Positions 49,521 through 60,694 of a stretch of DNA of 64,000 nucleotides are shown here, piece by piece. The first letter of the stretch is position 1, and every line of letters begins with the position of its first letter. The stretch spans positions 1,549,026,868 through 1,549,090,867 of the forward strand of contig OY728122.1 of assembly GCA_963277665.1 (NCBI GenBank), read 5' to 3'. The notes below the pieces were generated by a model, which saw nothing but the letters and a program-made list of their open reading frames with translations, made no database searches and was not told the DNA's origin. This DNA comes from Viscum album (Eukaryota > Streptophyta > Magnoliopsida > Santalales > Viscaceae). The position numbers and the translations under genes were made by a program.

Positions 49521-49779
49521 AATATTGTTCAGTAATATGGGGTATAAGGGATGATTATGGACTTATTCTATGAGATGAAGTTTCAGGATTAGGAGATACA
49601 TGTCCAAAATTTCATATCCGCCATAGCAGTGACGTCTAGACTTTTGGAATGGGTATGAATAAGGCAGTTATCTAATCCTGAAGGACTTGTCATAAGTTAA
49701 AGAATTTCATTAAATGACACATATTATGTTTGGAATATGGATGAGGATGATACCTTTTTGTTCTATGGTAGTATATAGT

Positions 49780-51075
49780 TCCATGTATACATTAGAGAGG
49801 ATATTATATGGGTATTTCATGCCTCACCATGGGTAGTTCACCCTACTGTCACCAAAATGTTTAGATATCTTTAGTGCTAGTATTGGTGGGTAGCATAATC
49901 ATCTAATGTTCCACCTGTTAGAATATAAAGGTAATACGTCATGGTTTGACAGGGCTTTTATATCCATTTACCATTGCTGAGTGAAAATGGGATGATTTTT
50001 CAATGGAATTCATCAATGGTTTACCCAGATCACCCCATGGAAACAATAGATTGTCAGTTTTATCACCTGATGAAGGTTTCACCCTTCTTACCAATGTGAT
50101 ATGCCTTGTAGGAAGAAAATATTATATGGTTTTAGGTTTGATAGGTTTTAAATCTCCATGAATTTCTCTTATCTATCATTTCTGACAAAGACAACTATTT
50201 CACATCATAGTTCTTATAGGGGTTGATGAAGGTCGTGGATATATAGGTAATTCTAGGCATGGACTATCAATAAAAGACCAGTGGACAGATAGAGAGGATG
50301 ATTCGGTTTCGAGATGACATTCTCTGTGCATGTTCTCTTAACTTTGGGGGTTATTGGGATAAATACATTCCTCTCATTGTGTTCCCATATAATACTATAT
50401 TTCATGCTACCATCGAGATAGATCCTTATGAAGACTTATATGGAAGGCCTTTGATCTTACCTACTTTCCAGATAGAGATATAGAAAGTATCCAGGCTTGA
50501 ACCTCTTACTACATAGGAAACTAAATATCATGTCCAATTAATCAGAAAGTGCATCATGATAGCTTAGTCTGGACTATATTCATTTTCCAATAGAACATTT
50601 TTGGCCTCTCAAGTTTGAGTTTAGAGATCATGTTTTCCTGGAATTATATCCTAGTTTAGGGAATTGAAATATTTTAAATCAAGGTAATCTCTCACAATGG
50701 ATCGTTGGACCCTTCATGCTTGTGAAACGAATGAGTATAGTGGATTACCAGTTGGAACCTCTTTAGAGATATCAGCCCTTGCATGACGTCATTCAGGTAT
50801 CAAAGCATCACTAATAATATCCAAACCTGTCACATGTATTTTATCATGACGAGGTTAAACTAGATATGGATGCTTCATTCAATTATTATCCCATTTGTAT
50901 TTCTTGTCAAAGAGTGAAGACACTCTGAGGTAGGTCAATTCATCTAGTATGGGTGATATGGTAGCCCAATTGAGTACTGGATGAGCCATGGGAGTGGGAA
51001 GCTATTATATGTTCTTAGTGGGAGAAACTATTTGTTGATTATACTTCTTTACCCTTAGAAGGATTACTCTAGAAT
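49780..51075 (+). pseudogene. pol: Integrase remnant of C
   Basis: VHPTVTKMFRYL...YWW near 49838-49890 is the zinc-binding region. GQIERMIRFRDDILCACSLN near 50281-50345 matches GQSERTIQTLEDMLRAC, followed by YWDKYIPLIVFPYNTIFHAT and YEDLYGRP (to about 50450). FEFRDHVFLELYP near 50612 and VGPFMLVKRMSIVDYQLEPL near 50706 are the C-terminal module. The tail runs into the polypurine tract. Many stops. Confidence 0.75.
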
Positions 51076-51085
51076 GAGTTGATTT

Positions 51086-51098
51086 AAGGAGGGGAGGT
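51086..51098 (+). other. Polypurine tract of C
   Basis: AAGGAGGGGAGG directly before the 3' LTR of C. Confidence 0.65.
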
Positions 51099-53984
51099 TT
51101 TAAGGAACCATATTTTCATGAAGGTACATATTGTTTTTCTTCAATGTGAATACTTTTTTATATTGGTAAAAGGTGTATTATGGACAACAAGAGGTTTGAG
51201 GATCATATGGTGCTTACTCAGAGCTTGGAGTTTTAGAAAATTGGCAAACGAAATGGGTCACATAGTTAGTTTTAATTACTCATCCTAGGCCGCATGGTTT
51301 TTATAAAACTATATAGTTGTAAATGTGGGAAACAGTAGGCCACATGGTTTTTCTAAAACTGTGCGGGCAGAGGTGCACAACCATGAGACATCAAAGGATT
51401 TTCTGATATAGGTATTCCAAATGGTTTGTAGAGGGTTTGAAAAATGTGTCCCTAAACATGAAACCACTTATTGTGGTGTTAAATGATCAAAATGCCCATA
51501 ACTTATGTTTTAAGATTATATCCCCTTTCCCTTTCCTCCTCCAGTATCCATTCTTGAATCTCTTCATACATTGAAGTCAGAAATACGACAAGATAGGCAT
51601 TGATACAACTCTGTTATCTTGTGTTTGTTACTTGGTCCTTTAGAAGCATCTGATACTTCTCAGTAATCTCTCAGAGCCTCTCATCTTCTATTTATGTTCT
51701 CCATAGAATTTACTGTTCTATTTAGCTAAAATATTATTTGCCATATTTTTAGGGAATTGATATATTTCTTAGATCCCTTCCGACCTGCTTCTATTATGAG
51801 GATAATATTGATGGATAATTCATCTACATCCGTGAGGTAGGTGGTCAAGTTGTTTTCCCTTTATGTTTTGATGACTCATAAATATTCCATTGTGCTTCAT
51901 GCTGTATTTCTTCCAAGAATCCAAATTATAATGATTTATTCGTGTCTAATTGTCCCTTTCACCATGTTATACATCTATTGACCATTTTTTTGGATTTCTG
52001 AGGATGGACACTACATTTATAGAAAACCCTTCGGGGAACGAAGTGAAATATTCCTCTTATGGATAATTTCTGAATTTCCAAATATGCCTATAAATTCATA
52101 ATATTATACATTAAGTGTAATTTTCCATGATACATGAGTGAAAAATGAAACCCAAAGAACCTCTTAGTTTTTTGACCCTCTTATATTTAGAATTTCCCAT
52201 TTAATAATTTTCTTTCTTTCATTATGGAACCTTAAAATACCCAATGTGCTTTATATATTGAAGGGTTTTGACTTAATGATTCTAATATAAATTGAATAGT
52301 ATGTGTTAAATAGAATTTCTTATTAATAATGTCTTACCCTTCCTCAATGGAATTAATTAATTAAGATGAAATGGATTAATCTTTTTGGATTGATTTTCTT
52401 TAAATGAAGTGAATATTTTAAAATTGTAATTGAATTGATTTTAGGTTGGAATGGACATTTACCTTATTACATCCTCATCAAATTATTAGTATGACCAGAA
52501 TCTATTTTTTTGTATTTTTTGAATAGCCACTTTTAGGAAAAGTGAAAACCATACAAACCTGTTCCCACATACCCCGCATCCACATAAACCACCAATGACA
52601 CATTTACATTTCAATGCATCCAAAATTAAAATTTCAAAAAAAAAGAGATTCAGAAAAACTGCCATTATCCACCCTGATCCACGATCATACCCACCCCAAC
52701 CTCATCCATGAGGAGGGGCCTCGAACCAAGGGCCGGTCAGGTCACTCACATCAACTATTAGTATAAAAAATGTTGTTTTAAATGGAATTAAACATGGTAT
52801 ATATGTTTCATGAGAGGTTTTTCTCATGAGTTATACTATAATTGAATATTTATTTATAGAGGATGTGTATGTTGGAAATGAGTGATGATAATAATTGATA
52901 ATCACACTCCCTTACATCAGGTGTTGAGTATGGAATTTCACAGTAGTGATGCTATATGGCTGTCCAGATGAGGCACCAAGTTACATGATTAGAGAGATTT
53001 AATGAGAAATTCCCCTCCACCCAAAGTATTATAATATAATTTATCCCATTATATTGGGATATATGTAATTTTCCTCATTTGATAACCTTATAGGATCGTT
53101 AGACTGGCCATGGATATCTAATTTATGCCACGGTCCAACCAAAACTAGTATTCTAGGAATATGGACACTTATGTCGACATGTACATGGTTCATATAGGTG
53201 GATGAAATATATAATTAATATATATATATATATTACTACAATATATATAGTGAATATTAAAAAATCTCCCTGATATGCACTAAAGTAGGCAGTGCCATCA
53301 AAAATCCTTTAGGAACATGTTAATCTTGGATATTTATTAATTTCAACATTTCATTTTTCTTCTTATATACATATACTATGTCTTTTTATGAGAACTACGT
53401 AGATTAAATGTAGAAGCTATTATTGGAGGACTACTGAGATTCTCATCTTACATCCTATCCGGGCTACATTTAGAACCTGAGAAAATTATATTTCTGTAGT
53501 TATGGATAAGGGAATATTCCATTCTATATGATGTTGATATGATTTTTATTAGATATTGGTTGTGAGATGAGGACAAAGCTTTAGCACTTGATTCTTGTTT
53601 AATAGAATATCTCATTGATTACTTTGGTACTATCATATAACATGAGTGTTTCTGACTCTTCCATTTTTGTGTCAAGCATTCTGGGCATCCATTTATCATA
53701 CAATGTGTTAGTGGATTTTGATTATTTATTTAGTTACTAAGTTGTTTATTTTTTCTTCCACATATTTTTATTCAATTTAATTTAATTTTATTCTACTAAT
53801 ATTTATTATTTTATGTATATATTCTGCTCCTCTGAAATGAGGGTATAGCCTCACCCATGTATCACCTTAAGACCCTCTCTTTTAATTAGAATCCTATGGT
53901 ATACAGGGAGAAGCTCTTGAGGCCATGTGATCCATTGGCTTGGTGCACAGGCTATGTGATTCATAGGACGAGATGTTTTAATGT
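51099..53984 (+). repeat. 3' LTR of element C
   Basis: Homologous to 42894-45498 but about 280 bp longer because of a SINE-like insertion at about 52504-52755. The TG start is eroded (TTTAAGGAACC). Confidence 0.75.
52504..52755 (-). mobile_element. SINE-like insertion in the 3' LTR of C
   Basis: The 5' LTR of C lacks this block: TTATTATGAATCATAATGTT is continuous there, while here TATTAGTATG (52485) and TATTAGTATA (52757) flank extra DNA, a likely imperfect target duplication of 10-18 bp. On the - strand the insert begins GTGAGTGACCTGACCGG and carries GGTTCGAGGCC (52717-52727), a perfect RNA polymerase III B box. It ends in an A-rich stretch (T-rich on + near 52504-52520). The A box is unclear and close to the B box, so the 5' end may be truncated. 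The DNA is GC-richer than its surroundings. Confidence 0.6.
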
Positions 53985-53989
53985 CCATC

Positions 53990-55656
53990 CAAATGAAAAT
54001 GACTCAAGTAAAAAACACTAAAAAACCACCTAGCAGCAAACTAACACCATATACTGAATCAGTATTCCAACACTAGTGTCCGAACTGGACTTCCATCAAT
54101 TAGAAACCAACTACCACTGATCAACATGGGAAACCATAAATGGAAAAACCCAATAACTCCCCACAAAGACAAACAGACACTATTAGTGGGGCCCCGATGA
54201 AATAAAATCCAAACCAAGTAAAAAAATAATCAATGATTCACAATCTCTACAAGACACAACCATCTCCAGATGTGCACAAGGAAAAACAAAATATGACTCT
54301 CAATGGATAACCACATAAGGAAAAAAGAATCATAGATTCACATATAAACATGTGAAACCACTAGGATTGCATGAGGTTAAGACCACCAATATTTTTTCAA
54401 GAAGGAAAAACTTATAATGGAAATGAATAAAATACAACAAGAATATTTAAATTTCCCACACCCCAACAGTGGAAACATTAAATTAGCATGGTTTTGCACA
54501 CCCCTAAGGATTCCTGACAACAAGAAGAGCTTCGTCCCAATACCTATGACTGGAGCCCTGAAGTCATGAAAGATCTTGTGCCCCATAGTTGTAAGTTAGT
54601 AATTCATGATCAATAATCCTTCTTTTGGTGTCCTGAGAAGGCACACAACACCCCATGTAGAACCAAAGGATCAAAAGAGACCACATTACTCACTTCGATC
54701 CAACAATACGCTTCCACAGAACTAGGAGATAGAACCACATAATTTAATTTCCCCAAAAATTAATGGAGGAATAAAATTGACCCACAATAGGACACTCCTC
54801 CAATGAATATGGAGATGTTAAGAATTTTCAAATGAAAAACATGCGTCCCTTATAACAAAAGTTCTCAGGAGATCCAGAAAATCAACTTCTATATTTTAAA
54901 AAAATAAAACACTAAAAACCCCCACCAGACACAACCATTTGAAAAAAGAATAATTCGATATAAATGGTCATTAAATAGAACCCACCACAACACCCTAATC
55001 CTACGAAAAGGGTGGGGTGTTATCAATGGTGTAAATTTATATCTACACCAATTCCTAGAAACACCATGACAGAACCATTACAAGTGACCTATGTTTTTAA
55101 AGGTATAAAAATTATTCCATTCACTCAGACACAATAACTTATTATGATTCATCATTCCTCACTAATGAAACACCATTATCATATGTATAGAAGAAGATGA
55201 AAAAATATCTGGAGGCATTTTAATTTTGGGACCAGTAACAAAAACAACAGAACAATTCCCAATATACATTCTATAATTCCCTTCACAACTTCAAAATACT
55301 GAAGTATGGTTTACTAAATCATGCATGTTTCATAATACATTTTCAATACAATCATGTTTCCTCATCATATTGGTAATAGAGATTAGACATAACTCTGACA
55401 CCTTCAACTGATGATCTGGAAAAATACCATTATCAAAATGTAGTGAATTCAGGGAATCATAAATGTAACTCTCAAAAATGTGAAGACATATATCAATAAT
55501 ATAAAAAAATAACTCCAAAAACAATCCATAACCTTACTATAGACATCACATTTCCACCCCCTTCCTCACCTTCACCTCCTTAAAAAAATACTGCCGGATG
55601 AATGAAGACCTTAAAAAATTCTATGTAATATTATCCCGAGGCATGGTTTGATAGAC
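53990..55656 (-). other. Internal remnant of D, no clear genes
   Basis: A/C-rich on the + strand. By position this should hold the rest of gag and all of pol of D, but no RT, RNase H or integrase motif was found. The - strand open frames at 54377-54586 and 55330-55524 match no family I know. Confidence 0.4.
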
Positions 55657-55908
55657 CTACATACACCAATTACTAATAGGACCTTCAGTAATGAAAGTAG
55701 AAAATATTAAATTTAAAAACATAGGAAACTCAAGGAAACTAAATTTTATCTCAATTTTTGATATCTGCTTTCTTACATAGAGAGGATCCTCTTGACCATA
55801 AAATAGAGGTGGATTTAACTTCTTAAATTTATGAAGAGAGTATATGGGTTCATCAAATAGAGTGTCCAATAATGGTGAACCACTTTTAAATGAACCTAGA
55901 ATATCCAT
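55657..55908 (-). pseudogene. gag: gag remnant of D
   Basis: The - strand frame reads LHKFKKLNPPLFYGQEDPLY then KQISKIEIKFSFLEFP and FITEGPISNW. This follows the gypsy gag pattern FxxLxPPxFxGxxDPxxAxxWxxxIExxFxxL...LxGxAxxWW. It fixes the orientation of D. Only this capsid portion is readable, 83 residues without a stop. Confidence 0.7.
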
Positions 55909-57102
55909 TGAATATATGGTTGGGGTGTATACTTTGAAACATGAAATGGAGAACTCAATAAAAAAAATTCATCAAAAAGAAATATTAAACTCAAACCATC
56001 ACATTATCTAAATTACAAAATAATAATAAATTGCATTGAGTAGTCACTATTTATTATAAAATCATATATTTTCCTCTCAAGAACACCTTTTAAAAGGAAA
56101 AAAAACATGGCATGTTTGAAGCTCATCAATGGTATTCCATGAATCCTCCCACACATATATTCCATTTCCAATCGAGGCAACCATTCACTCATTCCATAAA
56201 ATATACCCACGTTCACACACATTCTCGCATGTGAGTGCTCAAAATAATAACAATGATCAATATAAAAAATTTTACACTTTAGAAAATGAATATTGAACCA
56301 AAAATTTATAATTCTCAATTTACATAAAAATTCATCTTTCACAAAACCTTTTAAAACAATTATTAACTATTAAATTAATAAAAAAATTTAAAACTATGAA
56401 CATAAATATATTTTTATAATGTTTTTAAAAAAAATGTTCAATGATTTCTATACTAAACCCAATTTTTCCCATTTTAAAAAAATTGTACCATCTCAACAAA
56501 TCTCATTTCATCAAGAGTCATTTGATTAAAAATCCATTTAATAATTTTGGTTTTCATACATAAAGAAAATATGAAAAAAAACTTTTATAAACTGAATCGG
56601 AAAATTAATTTTCCATCATCCAAAAATGAGAACAATACTAATTAAAATATATTTTCTAAAATTATAAAATAATGGTTTTCAAAAACACTCTAATTTTTTT
56701 AAAATACTCAAAATGGCTATCAATGTTAAACTAGTGTAAATGGGTGATTTGGGACATGAGTTTCATCCATATGCCAATAGCACCACCATCATATAGAGTG
56801 TACTAGGGCCATATAAATAGATATAAATGGGTTTTATGCCCTGCAAGCTCCCTGAGACCTTTATCACAACTCCCTTTTCATTTTCCAAACCCTAAACTGA
56901 AAACAAGAACCAATGAAATAAAATTTAACCCGAAATCCCTTTCAAACCCATGGGTTTTTAGAGAAATTGTTTGATAGACACTACCTCACACCTATACAGC
57001 AGGTTTCGATAGTCCTACACCATCTATCATGAAAACCGAAATAAAAAAGGCTGATCTAAAAGCATGTCCCTCTAAAGAACTTTCTCTGATAAAATTTTTT
57101 CA
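55909..57102. other. Leader region of D, possibly with further insertions
   Basis: About 1.2 kb separates D's gag from its LTR, longer than expected. A - strand open frame (56013-56342, 109 residues) with MCGRIHGIPLMSFKH faintly recalls the WVRIxGIPLxxW motif of the DUF4283 domain common in plant LINEs. On the + strand, CATATAAATAGATATAAA (56814) followed by CCAAACCCTAAACTG looks promoter-like. Neither is secure. Confidence 0.3.
57084..57094 (-). other. Candidate primer-binding site of D
   Basis: On the - strand TTTTATCAGAG matches TGGTATCAGAG at nine of eleven positions and lies about eight bases from the inferred LTR end. Confidence 0.45.
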
Positions 57103-59635
57103 TGAACCAAACCTAGTCCGCCATCAAACTTTCACCCTAGTTGGTCCGAGAGAAAGATATAAGGGCATTATGAATCGTTTTGAGATGGAAACTAGTGTTG
57201 GGGAATCAAAATAGAACCAATGGAATGATTTCTCCTAATTTAAATATAAAAATAGAGGAAATTAACAGATATTCCAAAATAAATAAATACAAATGTTTAA
57301 ACTGAGCATTATTTACACAACAACTAAAATCACAATAAAAATATAAAATAAATCCCCAAAAAAACCTGACAACCTCTAAGTATCCATTTGGCCCTAAGGG
57401 CCACACTACAATCCCAAAACTAACCATCTTCCAGGGAGACTGAAACAAATATAGAAACCCATAACAGAAGCTAAAAACAAGAATAATATATAGGCATGAG
57501 TATCAAAAATCATCATGTGTGATCGAAATAATTTATTCCCAATTCTATTATTTAATAAAAGAAAAAAAGAAGGTTTCATATATAATAAATAAAACGGGGA
57601 TTTCTAGACATTTTTATTTTAAAATAAACATGATCCATTTCAATTTTAATCCAGATTCTTTACCACGGAAGTGATATTATAATTCAAAATAATAAAGGAG
57701 ATGTTTTCATTTTAATTGGGTAAATGTGAAAAAAAATCATTTTAAAAACATTTTTTCATGAATCATTGAAAACCAATGCATAATTCTTATTAAAAATGGA
57801 TACCACACAATATATTTGTATAAATGATCACAAATAATTGGGAAACAGAAAAACAAAATGCACAAGTATCCAACAAAAAATGAATCTCAATCATCCACCA
57901 TAGATAACTATGGGTCGAAGGAATTGGGTGAACCTATTAGCTGAGGAGAATATTATAGAACATATTTACATGACACTCATCCCAAGGGAATTATATATCC
58001 TATGAAATCAACTAACCCATATGCTTGATCTCACCCAACCTATTCTGACTAAGGCGTAATATCCCAACTAGAAGATACATCCATGATAAGTGCCAATAGC
58101 CTGAGTGAAATCTTGAGATAGTGAAATAATTATTCACTAAAAATCCACTAGCTTTTCCAAGATCCCATATTTAGACTAATGTGGTTTTGATTCAATAATG
58201 CCAAAAAAGTAAAAAAAACACATTCACATACATCAAACACCATAATATCACAAAATAAGTCACCCAAAAGTCACCCTATGGAATAAATTCCATCAAATTC
58301 AACCATTTGAAACCAAGTGAGTATCTCAACATGGAACTCCCACAACACTTTGAAATATTAAGCTAATAGGATCATCTAAGGGGATTTTTCATGATAATCA
58401 ATTTAATAAAAATTATAACCTAGCCTCACTCCATTTTCATATGTCAAACAATTTGCAAAGAATTAGTCAAACATCACTTTAAAATCAAAACCACATAGGA
58501 AACTACTTGAGAAACCCACACCACATTTTTAGATTCCATAAAAAAAATTAAAAATAAAAATAATGATGTAAAACACCCAAATCACATAAAAAATACAACT
58601 GATCATTTTATCTAATCATTTTGTGCAACATTTAATAAAAAAATTTATATACTTTAAAAAAGAATGAAACCTACAAATTTCATATGAAAAAATTATTCTA
58701 AAAATAATACATCAAAAATTAACTTATAATGAAGGTGAAAAAAATTTAAATCATTGATTCGTAAATTTTAATGATAATTGCAAGGGGAAACCTATATCAA
58801 ACTCATGATGCTTCAACAATTCCCACATAAAAGAACCTCAAAACGCCCAAAAAACTAAGAACATAAAATAGTAACACTAAAAAAATAATAAAACTAATTT
58901 TAATAAAGGGAAATAAGTACCCTAAACTAACACGTCCAAGGTATAAGAGGAACCACCACAAAAATGGGAGAAGATGGAAGATAAAGAAGAGAGGAGAATA
59001 TTGCCTTGAATATTTATCCCCCAAAACATTAATAAATCGCCATAAAATCCCAATGGAAGTATTTGGGAGGACTAAGGAAGAGGGGGTGAGCCTCCTAGGG
59101 TTGCACAAACTGAATGGGGGGGGATGGGGTGTTTTGGGGTCAAAATATAATGAGAGTAGAAGGTAAATGTTACACTTTTTATTACTTGGGAACTCTACAT
59201 GGTTTCACCACGACAATTTCCTAAACTGTACACCAACCATGCACCCTCTTCTAGAATCATAGGACACTCACATGGTTAGATAAACTATGCACAAACTATG
59301 CACTTCCCCACTATCAAGAGTTTTAATGGATTCACACTTAGGATGCCTAATTAATATAACCATGAACCTTAATTGTGCTACCTAGAAAATTCCCCCATAC
59401 ATAACCCTTTTTACACCCAAAATCATCTAACTCAAGGGGATAAACTATCCAAAAAATATACCCCATAATGTTGTGCCACTCAGGGTGTGAGAAACCCTCC
59501 CAACATTCCATTTTCTCACCATACTTTCACACTATCCAGGAAAATGACCAAAATTAAAAAACCTCCAAAACTGCAAAGTGAAACCAAAGGAATAAAAGAT
59601 AAACTGAAAACAAATAAGAAAATAAAATCTAGGGT
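57103..59635 (-). repeat. Right LTR (5' LTR) of D
   Basis: Partner of 40083-42617. On the - strand the right part would be U3. The open frames at 57206-57448 and 58803-59108 within it resemble no protein and are read as chance. Confidence 0.7.
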
Positions 59636-60677
59636 GTGATAGTTCTAGAATTGATCGATCCATGATTTGTTTATGTCCAAGGGTTGGGATGTTGGAGGTG
59701 ATCCCTTACTACATTTTTATGGAAAGAATAGGTTTAGGGATGATTGTGGGATGAGGTTTTAGACCTATATTTTGTGGATTATTTTATTTATTAGCATGTT
59801 TTGGGTGGGTGTATGGCTATTATTGTAGATTTGGATGATTTCCCCCAAGTTTAGTATTATCTTTGGTGAAGGGGTGTAGGGATTTTGAGGAACTAAGGAA
59901 CTCACAAACTGGGTAATATTTTCATGTGGTTGTTGTTTACTCTACCAATTTATAGTTATAGCTTTTGAGTGAAACCGTTTATTAGAAAATTAGACTAACT
60001 AGTTCAATAAAAATTTTGGATACTTTGATAGGTTCTCTTTTTATGTCATCCTACAGTCTTCTATCGCTGGTTTAGATCATACTATTGGATTCCTAGACCC
60101 CAATAGTGGGTTTTTTTTATTTTGGATGCCTTAAATATGATCCTCAAGTTTGGACATCAAGAATGTTGATGATCTTGACATATCAAGATCCAATTTAATA
60201 TATAGGGCATGAAATGACACTTGTGACTTGGGGAGACACATGTCATAAGTCCTCTGGCATGGGCCAAAGTGAGGGAATATTTATCTTAGGTGTCTGGATA
60301 GATCTCAAGGTTAATTTTTTTTATTTTTTTATTTATGAATTATTTATTTTATTCCATTAGTCTATAGATTCCTATTATACTCATATCAAATGTTTAATTC
60401 ACTTCTATATAATATCATATTTTATGCTCACCATCTCAGGTGGTCAATTGAGGTTTATTTGTCACCCCCTATATGTGAACCTTGCAGTGAATTCAAACAT
60501 TTTTTTTTCTTTTAGGTTCAGTATAAGAAATAATCGATCGATCAGAGGCCCAATATTTCTTGATTAGGTATTATCCAAACATTTCATGATGAAGTGGGAT
60601 CACTCAGGTGGCGTATGAATATCAAGCTAGATCAGTTTGAGAGTCATGAAAATCAACTATGAGGTTTTATTCTCTAT
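59636..60677 (+). other. Old LTR-like DNA right of D
   Basis: TG-rich non-coding sequence like 39764-40082, from which D separated it. It ends next to a primer-site-like motif, so it could be the right end of an old + strand LTR. No second copy is in the window. Confidence 0.35.
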
Positions 60678-60694
60678 TGGTATTCAAGCCTTGG
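60678..60694 (+). other. Primer-site-like motif
   Basis: TGGTATTCAAGCCTTGG resembles TGGTATCAGAGCCTTGG, a common plant tRNA-Met primer site. No gag follows that I can read, so it may be an eroded element or coincidence. Confidence 0.4.

Larger units (their letters stand above)
42894..53984 (+). mobile_element. Element C: old Ty3/gypsy element inserted in D
   Basis: 5' LTR 42894-45498, primer site at 45500, degenerate gag-pol 46460-51075, polypurine tract 51086-51098 and 3' LTR 51099-53984. Motifs such as PYRMTPKEI, LYMDDFF, VHPTVTKMF, and GQIERMIRF establish the gypsy order RT, RNase H, integrase. Flanks ACATC (42889-42893) and CCATC (53985-53989) match at four of five bases. C lies on the opposite strand to D and must be younger than D. 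Confidence 0.82.
40083..59635 (-). mobile_element. Element D: old gypsy-type element, largely deleted inside
   Basis: Direct repeats 40083-42617 and 57103-59635 (2535 and 2533 bp) frame an internal region that is itself split by element C. On the - strand a gag remnant lies at 55657-55908 and a primer-site-like TTTTATCAGAG at 57084-57094, so the right repeat is the 5' LTR. The flanks TGTCA (40078-40082) and TGTGA (59636-59640) match at four of five bases and may be the target duplication. After removing C only about 3.4 kb of internal DNA remains, without recognisable pol, so D is either an internally deleted or a non-autonomous element. Confidence 0.7.

Noticed and set aside
58803..59108. 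101-residue minus-strand open frame rich in F and L
   Set aside because: It lies within the right LTR of D; the hydrophobic make-up reflects A/T-rich codons and it is not kept in the left LTR.
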